From Bacteroidota bacterium (lineage in GTDB: Bacteria > Bacteroidota > Bacteroidia > UKL13-3), in NCBI GenBank assembly GCA_030680835.1, contig JAUXUD010000053.1, positions 62,001 to 126,000 of the forward strand: a DNA stretch of 64,000 bases, given 5' to 3'. Below, one piece after another: positions 54,322 to 64,000 of the stretch. A model generated the notes under the pieces. The model ran no database searches. It worked only from the letters and a program-made list of their open reading frames with translations, and had not been told where the DNA came from. The position numbers and the translations under genes are program-made. The number at the start of each line of letters is the position of its first letter. The first letter of the stretch is position 1.

Positions 54322-55356
54322 TTATTTTTTCTTAAGCAAATGCAAAAGCGAAGCCCGCAACAATTCACCCATATTCCGGGCTCTCAAAAATCTTTTGCTT
54401 TTGTAATAGGCCGAAAGTTCTTCGCGCAAAGAAATCACATTGGCCATCGGAGCAATTTCATCACTGCTCATGGCATCCAGTAAATTTTGAATGGGCCAGC
54501 GTGCAGCTTTTATGCGGCCAATCATTAATGAGCGTTCTTCACGCTGGTACTGCAGTAAACTTTCGGGTTTAATATATTGCTGAACCAGTTCAAGAAATAC
54601 TTTGTTTTGTTTATAAAACTGAGGCAAATAAATATTTTTCCTGCCCTCAAATGATTGCTGATCGAAATCCATTGCACGTATGCGGTAATTGGTTTCATCA
54701 AAATCGGGTGTAATCTGTACCACAAAATTACTGGAGTGCATATCCCCCAGCAGGCGTACAAAACAACGCTCGTTAAATTTCACAAATTCCTTTGCAATGC
54801 GGGTGCCATTAAAATTATTTCCCCCTACATAATTTTTTATAAACTCATCACCGGGAATACCTGCAATATGTTCTTCAATCAGGGTACTTCCACTTACCAG
54901 ATAACTGATGCGGTTTGGTGAGAGGAGGTGCTCCAGTTCCAATCCGTATATTCGTGAAGCATCCGCATTCTTGATATAAAAATAATCGAAATTATCGTTC
55001 ATTTTATTCACAATACGGATTCGAAACGGAAGGGTATTTCCATATAAACAGGAATCTATTCTGTCAACAGCCAGATGATCAACAACCTGCATATCGCCAC
55101 CCACTTTTAACAGCGCATATAACATCAACAGATTCTTGTGTATCACCTGCATGTCTTCAGGACTGTATATACAGGTTTCCCAAAGCGTGTCTTTGCCTTT
55201 CTTGTCGTATAATGCAATACTTTCCTTAAAAGATTTCAGGTCGGCATAATGTATGGGAATCTTGCTCTTTCTGCCGTATTGCCTCAGGTATTGTTTTAGT
55301 TGCGGGCCTATTTTATAAATTAGTTTCTTTTTGCTGATATGTGGCATTGGAAACAA
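54322..55356 (-). CDS. Kinase-fold protein of unknown function
   Basis: This 344-residue protein carries a GDMHSSN block (residues 204-210) and a following AMDFDQQ (230-234) resembling the catalytic loop and metal-binding segment of protein kinase-like and aminoglycoside phosphotransferase-like folds (HxDxxxxN..DF). No classical N-lobe GxGxxG loop is visible, so activity is uncertain. Two ATGs at 55356 and 55347 are possible starts. It converges on clpX. Confidence 0.6.
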   Translation of the reverse strand: MFPMPHISKKKLIYKIGPQLKQYLRQYGRKSKIPIHYADLKSFKESIALYDKKGKDTLWETCIYSPEDMQVIHKNLLMLYALLKVGGDMQVVDHLAVDRIDSCLYGNTLPFRIRIVNKMNDNFDYFYIKNADASRIYGLELEHLLSPNRISYLVSGSTLIEEHIAGIPGDEFIKNYVGGNNFNGTRIAKEFVKFNERCFVRLLGDMHSSNFVVQITPDFDETNYRIRAMDFDQQSFEGRKNIYLPQFYKQNKVFLELVQQYIKPESLLQYQREERSLMIGRIKAARWPIQNLLDAMSSDEIAPMANVISLREELSAYYKSKRFLRARNMGELLRASLLHLLKKK

Positions 55357-55360
55357 TTCC

Positions 55361-57355
55361 TTAATGAATCAATACAATTTTACATACAAACTGTTTGCCG
55401 TCAACCATACCATTTAATATGTAAATTCCCGATTGGGCAAAGTCCAGGTTAAACTGGATTGAATTGTCGCTTAACCTGTTTTCATCGTTTAAATAAAGAA
55501 TCGTTTTTCCGCTCAGGTCGCTTATATTTAACCCGCTTATTTGTTTGTGTTCAGCACCTGTAACAATATTAAATACTGACTGTGACGGATTAGGAAATAC
55601 ACGAATATTCAAATGGGCATTTTCAATTTTATCTACTCCGTTAACATGACTAACTGTTGCAAACGCAGCGCCACTCACATTATAGTATGTGCCTGATGCA
55701 GTAGTTGTAAGCTTAACAGATTTAACTGCATATTTATAAGTACCGGTAAAGTAGTTTTTGGTATCTACAAAAAATGTATCTGTTATAATTTGTGAATTCA
55801 CTTTTTGGTAATTATTATCTAAATCGATTTTATAAACGTTGTAACCATCTTTGTTCCCAGTTGATGGACTCCATTTGAGGTTTACATTTTTATTTAAACT
55901 GGCTGCACTTAATTGGGTTGGGGGATTCAGGTTATTTTGCCTGAGCGTTGGATCACCCATTAAAGCTATATGAACCGATTTGTACGCAGCATTAAAATTG
56001 CCATTAAAATAGAATGTAGTATTATTTTGAGAGAGCCGGGTACCATAACCGATGTTCATTCCCATAGCCATGTGATGCACATACCATTTGGGTATACCTC
56101 CCCAAAAACTCGCCAAAGATGAAATGGCCAGCGGGGCCCTTAAAAAATTGTTTTTGCTATCCCAGTCCCCAAAAAAACTGCCACTTAATATGGTAAAAAT
56201 ATTGTTAAACGAATCGTTGTTAAAATTACCGGTTGAACCAACACCCGAACAGGATGTATATGAACCCGCTCCGCAGCCAAAACTCCATAAATAGGAGCCA
56301 TTTTTTTGAGATGGGAAATAATCCCTGTTATAAAAGATACTATCATACGGAATCAGTGCTGAAAAATTTCCGTAACCCGTTGAAGCCAGATTTAAACTTG
56401 TAAAATTGTCATCAATCAAAGCACGGGTAGTTGAAGTTAATAATCCAGTTCTCCAGTTGTGATTTCGGTTTAGGTAATTTTTTAATAAAACGGTATCGCT
56501 TTTAACAAAGGTTGGCATATCATAAAAATCAACCCTGCCCACTTCCAAATCAACATCTCCCGGAATTTTGGTATCATCAAATTTTCCATCGCCGGGTGTA
56601 TTGTGATTTCTGCTTGAAGCCCCGGTGCTGCAATTAACCCACTGATCTGTCCATTCTTCATCCAGCTCTCCGTAATATACATCTGCAGGCCATGCGCCTG
56701 TATGATTTCCGCTGCCCTCAACATGACCATCTGGCGGAGGTGCAGTACCCGCACCCGAAAAATAACCCGAATAGGGTACCGGAACATGCCCAACAATAAA
56801 TAAGGTTTTTACAGGAGTTTTAGAACCCCCGCAAATGGTTTTAATCTTGTCTCTTATTTGTTTCGGTGTTTGGGATCTTCCGGCATAAGATAAAATCGGC
56901 AACCAGCCTTCAGATTCCAGATCGGATTTTAATCGTTGTAATTCAGCCGAAAGCGGAACCAGGTAATTGCTGTCAATTAATAAGATAATAGACTGAAACC
57001 GGGTTGGTTCAGCAAGCTTGTTGCCTGCATAAATTACACCAAAAGCTTGAGTGCTAATACCAACTAATTTATCTATTCTATATTCAGCACCTGTACCTTC
57101 CAGAACCGTAGAATCTAAAAAAGAATTTGCTGTAGAAGCTAATGTAACTAATGGCAAACTGCCCCAGTCTTCAACAGCAAGACTTACTCTTTTAAATATT
57201 TTATAAGAACCTGAAAAAGATTCCTGTGGCCATTTTAACAATAACCCACCGCTTACAGAACTTGCACTGAGCATTACAGTTTGGGTTTTCGATAATTGTG
57301 CAAATGCTGAAAATACTAACAAAAAAGCGCTAATTAAAAGTATATTTTTTTTCAT
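55361..57355 (-). CDS. Secreted T9SS cargo protein with caspase-like C25 features
   Basis: This 664-residue protein has a signal peptide (MKKNILLISAFLLVFSAFAQ) and a central domain (residues about 120-420) reminiscent of the gingipain C25 fold: LFIVGHVPVPYSG, PADVYYGELDE, LEVGRVDF and a nucleophile-like SFGCGAGSYTSCS. A clear His partner was not found, so activity is doubtful. Fibronectin-III-like segments (ILSAASLNKNVNLKW type) follow, and a T9SS sorting domain closes it (VFPNPSQSVFNIV). It ends four bases from the next gene. Confidence 0.65.
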   Translation of the reverse strand: MKKNILLISAFLLVFSAFAQLSKTQTVMLSASSVSGGLLLKWPQESFSGSYKIFKRVSLAVEDWGSLPLVTLASTANSFLDSTVLEGTGAEYRIDKLVGISTQAFGVIYAGNKLAEPTRFQSIILLIDSNYLVPLSAELQRLKSDLESEGWLPILSYAGRSQTPKQIRDKIKTICGGSKTPVKTLFIVGHVPVPYSGYFSGAGTAPPPDGHVEGSGNHTGAWPADVYYGELDEEWTDQWVNCSTGASSRNHNTPGDGKFDDTKIPGDVDLEVGRVDFYDMPTFVKSDTVLLKNYLNRNHNWRTGLLTSTTRALIDDNFTSLNLASTGYGNFSALIPYDSIFYNRDYFPSQKNGSYLWSFGCGAGSYTSCSGVGSTGNFNNDSFNNIFTILSGSFFGDWDSKNNFLRAPLAISSLASFWGGIPKWYVHHMAMGMNIGYGTRLSQNNTTFYFNGNFNAAYKSVHIALMGDPTLRQNNLNPPTQLSAASLNKNVNLKWSPSTGNKDGYNVYKIDLDNNYQKVNSQIITDTFFVDTKNYFTGTYKYAVKSVKLTTTASGTYYNVSGAAFATVSHVNGVDKIENAHLNIRVFPNPSQSVFNIVTGAEHKQISGLNISDLSGKTILYLNDENRLSDNSIQFNLDFAQSGIYILNGMVDGKQFVCKIVLIH

Positions 57356-57580
57356 TCGGTATATTGATTAATAAAGAGGGTTAAAGTATGTTTAATTTTA
57401 GTCGAAAATATAGATTTTATAAGAGATAACAATAATAAATTAAAATCTTAAATTACAGCATATTAAATAAAAAGATTAAGTTTATTTTTAGTTATCAATT
57501 GATTGTAGTTGCTTTACTCTTTTTTCTCATTAAAAACTTTTAACATTGAAAAATATTTGAAAAATGTATTTTGCATATAA

Positions 57581-58993
57581 ATGGAGAGAAAATTAAACGA
57601 CCCCAAAATTACACGCGCCTGGACAATGTATGATTGGGCAAACTCAGTCTTTTCACTTACAGTTGTCACAGCAATTTTCCCTCCCTATTATTTAAGTGTA
57701 AGCAAGGCGGCTTCAATAGCACAGGGTAATGCGGTTAATGGTAAATTCTTTCTCGATTTTTTTGGATATAAAGTAATCAATTCAGCCTTGTATTCGTATT
57801 CATTATCTCTGGGATTTTTACTGGTGGCTTTAATCTGTCCTATATTATCAGGAATAGCAGATGTGAAAAGCAATAAAAAAGCATTCATGAAGTTTTTCTG
57901 TTATCTTGGGTCACTTGCATGTGTTTTAATGTACTTTTTTGAATCGGGTACCATTTATTTTGGCTTATTATTATTTGTAGTGAGCTTATTGGGTTTTGCA
58001 GGCAGTATTGTTTTTTACAATGCTTTTTTGCCAGAAATTGCAAGCGAAGATCAATTTGATAAATTGAGTGCCAGAGGTTTTTCCATGGGATATTTTGGAA
58101 GTGTTTTTTTGCTTTTGGCCAATCTGTATTTTATTATGAATCCGGAAATATTTTTCCCAATAGATGAAAAAGTACGCGAAATAATGGCAGCCAACGCACA
58201 TTTACTTGAAGCAGATGCATGGATTCAGGCCAAACAATATTATACCAGTGTTGCAAGCCGGCTTTGTTTTGTTAGTGTGGGGTTGTGGTGGGCCGGATTT
58301 GCTCAGATAACATTTAAGTATGTTCCCGAAAGAGCAGGAATAACAAATAATTATGAAGGCAATATTTTTGTGAAAGGTTTCAGGGAATTGAAAAAAGTGT
58401 TTGCTGAAATCAATAAACCACAAAACCATATTATCAAAAGATTTTTATCCGGTTTTTTCTTTACCAGTATGGGGGTTCAAACCGTAATGTATGTGGCTGT
58501 AATTTTTGCCGGTCTTGAATTAAAAATGGAAGGCAAGGAACTTATTTATACAGTATTGATTATACAGATTATTGCCATTCTGGGAGCCTTGTCGTTTTCA
58601 CGCATATCCGGTTTAATAGGAAATATATATACCCTGGTTTTTATGTTGTTTGTATGGATAGGAATTACAACTTCCGCATATTTTGTGAAAACACACAACG
58701 AATTTTATATCTTGGCTGGCGTTGTGGGAATCGTTATGGGAGGTATCCAGTCGATGTGCCGGAGTACATTTGCAAAACTAATTCCGGATGATACCAAGGA
58801 TACCGCTTCTTATTTCAGTTTTTATGATGTAACAGAAAAAATTGCAATTGTACTGGGTACCTTTGTCTATGGTTTTATCAATAATGTAACAGAAAATATG
58901 AGGGTTTCGGTTTTGGCATTAATTGTGTTTTTTGTGTTTGCCCTGTTTTTTATTGCACGTATTAAAAATTTTAAAGAAATACATACTCAATGA
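57581..58993 (+). CDS. MFS transporter, UMF1/Atg22 family
   Basis: This 470-residue polytopic protein has about 12 transmembrane helices and starts with MYDWANSVFSLTVVTAIFPPYY, the hallmark N-terminus of the UMF1/Atg22-like family. The substrates are not fixed; yeast Atg22 exports amino acids from vacuoles. Its stop overlaps the next gene by 4 bases, a hint of a joint metabolic role. Confidence 0.87.
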   Translation: MERKLNDPKITRAWTMYDWANSVFSLTVVTAIFPPYYLSVSKAASIAQGNAVNGKFFLDFFGYKVINSALYSYSLSLGFLLVALICPILSGIADVKSNKKAFMKFFCYLGSLACVLMYFFESGTIYFGLLLFVVSLLGFAGSIVFYNAFLPEIASEDQFDKLSARGFSMGYFGSVFLLLANLYFIMNPEIFFPIDEKVREIMAANAHLLEADAWIQAKQYYTSVASRLCFVSVGLWWAGFAQITFKYVPERAGITNNYEGNIFVKGFRELKKVFAEINKPQNHIIKRFLSGFFFTSMGVQTVMYVAVIFAGLELKMEGKELIYTVLIIQIIAILGALSFSRISGLIGNIYTLVFMLFVWIGITTSAYFVKTHNEFYILAGVVGIVMGGIQSMCRSTFAKLIPDDTKDTASYFSFYDVTEKIAIVLGTFVYGFINNVTENMRVSVLALIVFFVFALFFIARIKNFKEIHTQ

Positions 58994-59709
58994 AGGTTGA
59001 TTTATTCATTCCCTGTTTTGTAGATCAGTTTAAACCTGAAACTGCTTTTAACATGATTAAAGTACTGGAAAAAGCAGGTTGTAAAGTTACTTATAATCTG
59101 GAGCAAACCTGCTGTGGATTACCTGCCTTTAATGCAGGTCACTGGGAAGATGCAAGGGAAGTGGGAGAGAAGTTGTTAAATGAGGTTTCACTCGACAAAA
59201 CGATGGTATGCGGCGCGGCATCGTGCACAGCCATGATCCGTAATTCTTATGATTTACTTTTTCAAAACTCAAGTTATCACAACAAGTATCGACAATTACA
59301 GAAAAAAAGTTTTGAGTTGAGTGAGTTTTTAGTGGATGTACTCAAAGTGGAATCGCTGGGATCTGTATTAAAAGGAAAAGCGGTTTATATGGATTCGTGC
59401 CATGCGTTAAACCATTGCCATATCAAAGAGCAGCCGCGTAAATTATTAAAGCAGGTTGAAGGACTCGAATTACTTGAAATGCCTTTCCCTGAAGAATGTT
59501 GTGGATTTGGGGGTATGTTTTCGGTTAATTTTGAACCGCTTTCTATAGAAATGGCCCAGCAAAAACTTGATAATGTATTAAGCACCGGTGCGCAATACCT
59601 GGTTTCAACCGATTATTCCTGCTTGCTGCATTTGGATGGCCTTATTAAAAAGCAAAATTTAAACATACAGATTTTACATCTGGCAGATGTGCTTGCCAGT
59701 GGTTTGTAA
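58990..59709 (+). CDS. LutA/YkgE-like (Fe-S)-binding protein
   Basis: This 239-residue protein has the two CCG-type domains of LutA/GlpC family proteins: TCCGLPAFNAG near residue 40 and CCGFGGMFSV near 170. In lactate-using bacteria LutA works with LutB and LutC in lactate oxidation. Those partners are not next to it here, so its role is uncertain. It overlaps the UMF1 gene by 4 bases (ATGA). Confidence 0.85.
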   Translation: MKVDLFIPCFVDQFKPETAFNMIKVLEKAGCKVTYNLEQTCCGLPAFNAGHWEDAREVGEKLLNEVSLDKTMVCGAASCTAMIRNSYDLLFQNSSYHNKYRQLQKKSFELSEFLVDVLKVESLGSVLKGKAVYMDSCHALNHCHIKEQPRKLLKQVEGLELLEMPFPEECCGFGGMFSVNFEPLSIEMAQQKLDNVLSTGAQYLVSTDYSCLLHLDGLIKKQNLNIQILHLADVLASGL

Positions 59710-59735
59710 TTTTAAATAATATTACCAAGCCTAAA

Positions 59736-60116
59736 CTATTCAAATTTAGACAACCTTTTTTTAAGATCGCTGATTTGTTCTTTCAGCTCTCCATTCCGCT
59801 CCTTTAATTCCGCAATGCGTTCTTCATAAATTTTTATGGGTGTATTGATATGAACATCCCCCGTATTTGTTATCCCATGATTTGTACTGTTGTTAAATAC
59901 CAGTTGTTCATCAAAATGGAGCAACAAATCCGGGTCTACTTCCAGAGCTTTAGCTACCTGCTCCAGCCGTTCCATATCGCATTTGGTTTCCCCTTTTTCC
60001 AAACGCTGGTAAGCCTTTAAGCTAAGTGGAATTCTGTCAGCCACCGTTTGTGGATCTAACTTCTTTAATTTTCTAATCATTGCGATTTTTGAGTGCACGT
60101 TTCTAATATTAGACAT
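59736..60116 (-). CDS. XRE-family helix-turn-helix regulator with C-terminal coiled coil
   Basis: This 126-residue protein has an XRE-type HTH (MIRKLKKLDPQTVADRIPLSLKAYQRLEKGETKCD, residues 13-47) and a C-terminal coiled coil of Glu/Lys/Leu heptads (EERIAELKERNGELKEQI) for dimerisation. It is divergent from the large subtilase gene, with 114 bases between their starts, and may control it. Confidence 0.8.
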   Translation of the reverse strand: MSNIRNVHSKIAMIRKLKKLDPQTVADRIPLSLKAYQRLEKGETKCDMERLEQVAKALEVDPDLLLHFDEQLVFNNSTNHGITNTGDVHINTPIKIYEERIAELKERNGELKEQISDLKKRLSKFE

Positions 60117-60230
60117 AAAATGGGTAGTTTTTGCTATTAAAAGTGCTAAAATAGACTATTTTTGATATTAAAATACAATCTTTTTTGTAAATTTTTGTAA
60201 GCGAAAATATTAAAATTAATACAAACGCTT

Positions 60231-63200
60231 ATGAAAACTACATTTTTAGCTATTATGCTGGCAATAACGCTAACAGGAGCCTCGATATCAAAAGTAAATG
60301 CCGTAAACAACCGATTTGTTTGCAATGGCGATTCTTTGAAAATAGGGTTGGATTCACTCCCGGCAAATTTTCATTGGGGTACCCAAACATTAACAGTAAA
60401 GTGGAATGGGATTGTATTTGCTAACGATCAATTTAAAAGATTTGTAAAACCAACAAGTCATACGGTTTATATATTGGAAATTACAAAGGGAATACATACA
60501 TATAAGGATACATTTAATGTTATCGTTAGACCCAAACCTGTGTTGCCATTGTTTGCAAATGATACAAGCATTGTATTTGGCAGTAAACTCAGGTTGGATT
60601 TAAACTCGGATAAATTAGTCGGTTTACATTATAAATGGAATCATCAGAATAATGATTCAATACTATCATTTTTTCCAGCATCCGATACAACCTGTAACTT
60701 CACCGTTTCAAATCAGCATGGGTGCCAGGTAAGCCGGAATTATATTATTAAAGTAAAGAATCCAATTTTTGTGGTAGTAAAAGATACCCTTAAATTTTGC
60801 AATACCCAAAAGGTAAATGGTATAATCAGAATGGGTCATTCCGGCCTGGATACGCTATTTAAAAGATACCGTGTGGTGAATATGCAAAAAGTAAATTCAA
60901 AAGTTAGGAGTGCTGGAATTTTAAGCAGGGTTTTTAAAATTGTTTGTAATGGAAATGAAGATTCCCTGCTATTGGAACTTGCAAATTATGATAGTTTGTT
61001 TAATCAAAGATTTGTTTCTAAACCGGGCGTATTTAAACATGCAGCAGCTTCTCATGCACCTGGCTATCATCCCAACGAGTGGGCTAATTTTGCATGGCCA
61101 CATGCACTTGCAGCCATGCGTATGCCCGAAGCCTGGGACATTAGCAAAGGGAATCCTGCAATTCGGGTGGCAGTGGTTGAAGATGGACATCCGAATATCT
61201 ATCATGAAGACTTAGCAGGAAAAGTTACTTTTACATCAACCCCTGGAATTGGAATGGGATATACCCCTAAAAACCATACCACCAATGTTGCAGGTTGCAT
61301 TGCAGCAATTGGGGATAATAATAAAGGCGTTGTGGGTGCAGGCTATAATATTGGTGTAACCGGTTATTATTTACCATTAGGTTCAGGAGGACTTGAATGG
61401 ACACAATTAGAAGAAGTCTTAAACGCAATATACCTGGATGGAATAAAAATTGTTAATTTTAGTTTTGCCGGTTATTCGCATAACGGACTGGTACAGGCAG
61501 TGATTGATACCTATTATGATTTGGGTTTAATTTTTATAGCCGGAGCAGGAAATGCAAATATGGGTCCGAGATATGATGAATTATATCCTGCAAGTTATAA
61601 CCATGTAATTTCAGTGAGTGGTGCGGCAACAGATGCCAATCCTTCAAATCCTCCGGTATTTGTTCCTGATGTGAGTCCGGATCCGCCATTTTCTTCAACA
61701 AACCTGGATGCCTATAGCCTGAATTTTAATTATTTGGTTCATGGTCCAACGGGTCACCAGTATAATAACATGGTTGATATATGTGCTCCCAGTGTAAAAG
61801 TTAAAACAACCGGGGCAGGCCCCATGGATGGAATTACAAATGACTCATACATTGAAAACTGGGGTACTTCATTTGCAGCCCCGCTGGTTGCATCGGTTTG
61901 TGCATTAATGTCTTCTGTGAATCCTTGTTTGAGCAATGAAGATATGGAATACATTATTAAAAGCACTGCCCGGCCTATAGCAGATAATACCTCTGCAAAT
62001 CCCTGGTATAATAAACTGGGTGCTGGTTTTATTGATGCCAAAGCAGCGCTCGATATGGCGTTAACTTATGGTACTACCGATTTGGTTGTAGTCCAAAACC
62101 AAAGTATAACCTTTAGTGATGTAACAAAAAAATATGCAAATGTAACCGTTGAAAATGGAGGCACTTTAATGTTGGATAATTGCAAATTATATATGGGACC
62201 CGGAGGGAAGATATTGGTTAAAAAAGGAGGTCGCCTGGTTACTTTAAATTCGTTAATCTCTATGAGCTACAAGCCCGGTATATGCAATAGTGCTTCGGAT
62301 TGGGTGGGTATCGTAATTGAAGGGGATCCCACAAAAGAACAAGGAAACTTTGCTTTTCAGGGGGTTGCTAATTTAGTAAACACAACTATCGAATATGCCA
62401 GAACAGCTGTAATGTTAGGAGACGGTACCATGGGCAGCGGAGGAGGATTGCTTTACGCAACCAAATGTAAATTTAACTTTAGAAACTTCGGAATATTTTT
62501 TAACCCATATACATCTCCAACAGGATTAAATAATGCCTGTATTATTAAAAAATGTAAATTTATTATCCCTCTTTACTTTCCAACCATTCCCAATATTTTA
62601 GTCAATATGCAACAAGTCGGCATAGGTTTATCAGGCATCAAGGGACTGAAAATAAGTGGCTGCGAATTTATTACAGATGGAGATAATTATGTATTTGTTA
62701 TTCCGCATGCAACATACGATCGTAAGGCCATTGGTGTGAGCAGCTATAACAGTTCAGTAATTGTTCAGGACGATAAAGCGACCACTTTTCCTTATAATCC
62801 TCAAACAAAAGGAAGCTTTACAAATCTCGATATTGGTGTATATCATGTAGGTTTCTCGGCCGACCAGAATATTAATGTCAATAATAATAATTTTAACATT
62901 TGTGGGGTAGGCATTAAATTAAATGGGGGAACAAATTCTAAAATTTATCGCAATGATTTTTCCCTTACCTTATTTAATACTGCATCTTGTACGGATATGT
63001 CTAAAGAAACAGGTATTTCAAGCTACAATTCAAGCGGGGCAATTATTACTGAGAATAAATTTTTTAATACCTATTACCTAACTCCATACGACTTAATCAA
63101 TTGCAACAACAGGGCAAATAAATACCTGGTGGGGAGTGTGCTTAATAATACATCCAATCCGGTAAAACTGGCCACTGTTTTTTCTCGTAATAATTTTACG

Positions 63201-64000
63201 TTTGGCATGGCATCAAGTCAGTTCGAAGTAGATAACGGAAATACCCTTGTGCGTTGCAACGATTATGCCCATCATTTAGATGCAATAGCAGTGTATGGTA
63301 TTAACCCGGGATTTGGAAATTGCCAATCGGATCGGGTTGATCGTTTAAATACATTTACCAATACCTATGCCTGGGGTGATGTGTGTAATTTCAATTTAAC
63401 CGGTAATTCCTATGATTACCTGGTAAGTATTGCAGCAAATCCAAAACCACCAACCAGTGTAGGTTATTACAATCCTGCAACTTCAGTAAATATTAAAACA
63501 TCCTGCTTACCCTACGGTACAATAAATGGCTTCCCATGTTCAACTCAAAAGGATATTAACCCGGAAACCGACCCAAGGAACGGAGATGTACCTTATGGCA
63601 ATGGAGGGGGTATGTTTGATTTGTTTGAAGAATTAAAAATAAAAAAGCAGTTAATCAGTGACGGGGCGGCTAATTCATTGGAAGAATCTGTTATTACAGG
63701 TAATAGTAGCAATGCAGGAGCCGTTTATACAAGCCTGATGACAAATTCTCCATACTTAAGCGATGCTATATTAAACGCCGTATTATCATATGGCAGTTAT
63801 TTTTCATCCACACAAATTGCTTCCATTTTAACATCAAATTCTGCACTAAGCAGTAACATCTATGCCGCGGCACTTATTAATAGCCGTTTACTTGAAGACG
63901 CAACCGCTATGGAAAGTGTTGTAAATGCGCAATCAAACACCAATCAGCGACAGGTACTGGAAAGCGAAATTGTTGGATTAACCAACAGGTACTATGAAGC
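60231..64000 (+). CDS. Giant secreted subtilase (S8) with right-handed beta-helix region, C-terminus outside window
   Basis: The frame is open from ATG 60231 (MKTTFLAIMLAITLTGASISKVNA signal peptide) to the edge, about 1256 residues. A N-terminal domain with beta-sandwich features precedes an S8 peptidase domain at about 300-600: the first acidic block is VAVVEDG (Glu317-Asp318), the His block NHTTNVAG (His349), and the Ser block GTSFAAPLVAS (Ser547). Residues about 620-1000 read as parallel beta-helix repeats. The normal Asp position is Glu, with Asp next to it. A T9SS sorting domain is expected at the missing end. Confidence 0.85.
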   Translation, partial: MKTTFLAIMLAITLTGASISKVNAVNNRFVCNGDSLKIGLDSLPANFHWGTQTLTVKWNGIVFANDQFKRFVKPTSHTVYILEITKGIHTYKDTFNVIVRPKPVLPLFANDTSIVFGSKLRLDLNSDKLVGLHYKWNHQNNDSILSFFPASDTTCNFTVSNQHGCQVSRNYIIKVKNPIFVVVKDTLKFCNTQKVNGIIRMGHSGLDTLFKRYRVVNMQKVNSKVRSAGILSRVFKIVCNGNEDSLLLELANYDSLFNQRFVSKPGVFKHAAASHAPGYHPNEWANFAWPHALAAMRMPEAWDISKGNPAIRVAVVEDGHPNIYHEDLAGKVTFTSTPGIGMGYTPKNHTTNVAGCIAAIGDNNKGVVGAGYNIGVTGYYLPLGSGGLEWTQLEEVLNAIYLDGIKIVNFSFAGYSHNGLVQAVIDTYYDLGLIFIAGAGNANMGPRYDELYPASYNHVISVSGAATDANPSNPPVFVPDVSPDPPFSSTNLDAYSLNFNYLVHGPTGHQYNNMVDICAPSVKVKTTGAGPMDGITNDSYIENWGTSFAAPLVASVCALMSSVNPCLSNEDMEYIIKSTARPIADNTSANPWYNKLGAGFIDAKAALDMALTYGTTDLVVVQNQSITFSDVTKKYANVTVENGGTLMLDNCKLYMGPGGKILVKKGGRLVTLNSLISMSYKPGICNSASDWVGIVIEGDPTKEQGNFAFQGVANLVNTTIEYARTAVMLGDGTMGSGGGLLYATKCKFNFRNFGIFFNPYTSPTGLNNACIIKKCKFIIPLYFPTIPNILVNMQQVGIGLSGIKGLKISGCEFITDGDNYVFVIPHATYDRKAIGVSSYNSSVIVQDDKATTFPYNPQTKGSFTNLDIGVYHVGFSADQNINVNNNNFNICGVGIKLNGGTNSKIYRNDFSLTLFNTASCTDMSKETGISSYNSSGAIITENKFFNTYYLTPYDLINCNNRANKYLVGSVLNNTSNPVKLATVFSRNNFTFGMASSQFEVDNGNTLVRCNDYAHHLDAIAVYGINPGFGNCQSDRVDRLNTFTNTYAWGDVCNFNLTGNSYDYLVSIAANPKPPTSVGYYNPATSVNIKTSCLPYGTINGFPCSTQKDINPETDPRNGDVPYGNGGGMFDLFEELKIKKQLISDGAANSLEESVITGNSSNAGAVYTSLMTNSPYLSDAILNAVLSYGSYFSSTQIASILTSNSALSSNIYAAALINSRLLEDATAMESVVNAQSNTNQRQVLESEIVGLTNRYYE

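Overview
The window is an AT-rich chromosomal segment from a member of the Bacteroidota, most likely an environmental Chitinophagales/Sphingobacteriales-like lineage. The evidence is direct: a PorZ-like type IX secretion (T9SS) protein, several secreted proteins with T9SS C-terminal sorting domains, Bacteroidota-type promoter boxes (TAnnTTTG), a TraR/DksA protein with a degenerate zinc finger, and few Shine-Dalgarno sequences.

Layout. 1-5271 is core: trigger factor (cut by the left edge), tRNA-Leu(UAG), a bifunctional Rel/SpoT, a Fur-family regulator and purA. 5272-6636 is gene-poor and repeat-rich: a GTACGAT/GTACAAT heptamer array and eight 42-bp tandem repeats. 6637-14700 is an accessory island of small ORFan genes, a solitary antitoxin with a broken toxin, a convergent restriction-modification pair and a decayed gene. 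From 8291 to 13720 its genes are separated by five 129-132 bp elements built like integron attC sites. 14757-20031 holds secreted proteins, a lipid hydrolase/glycosyltransferase/epimerase set and an alkyl-DNA repair gene. 20061-28007 holds a F420-reductase-like enzyme, pdxJ, a large TPR hybrid histidine kinase, a Pif1-type helicase bracketed by heptamer arrays, a cyclophilin and serS. 28102-37638 is mainly minus-strand: an outer-membrane protein, a transposase stump, the lspA-dksA-ileS cluster and an RND transporter. 37741-52081 includes porZ, a quinone-oxidoreductase-like enzyme, a GH26-like secreted enzyme, metF, tcdA, acs, a two-component system joined to a cardiolipin synthase gene, a SUI1 factor and a lipid kinase. 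52230-54271 is clpP-clpX. The right end has a kinase-fold protein, large T9SS cargo proteins, an MFS transporter, a LutA-like protein, an XRE regulator and a giant subtilase cut by the right edge.

Most interesting result. Sites A, B and C of the accessory island have arms that differ in sequence from copy to copy but are complementary within each copy. Each has TAAC/GTTA outer boxes, one unpaired base on the left and five on the right. Sites D and E have the same length and core but decayed outer boxes. No integrase lies in the window, so this looks like an orphan cassette array (CALIN-like) in a Bacteroidota genome, and one cassette carries a complete type II restriction-modification system. 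Other notable points are an intergenic-type palindromic repeat inserted in frame in ileS, a DksA domain fused to a long histone-H1-like lysine-rich tail, a perfect 40-bp palindrome between convergent genes, and a toxin gene cut to 11 codons behind its intact antitoxin.
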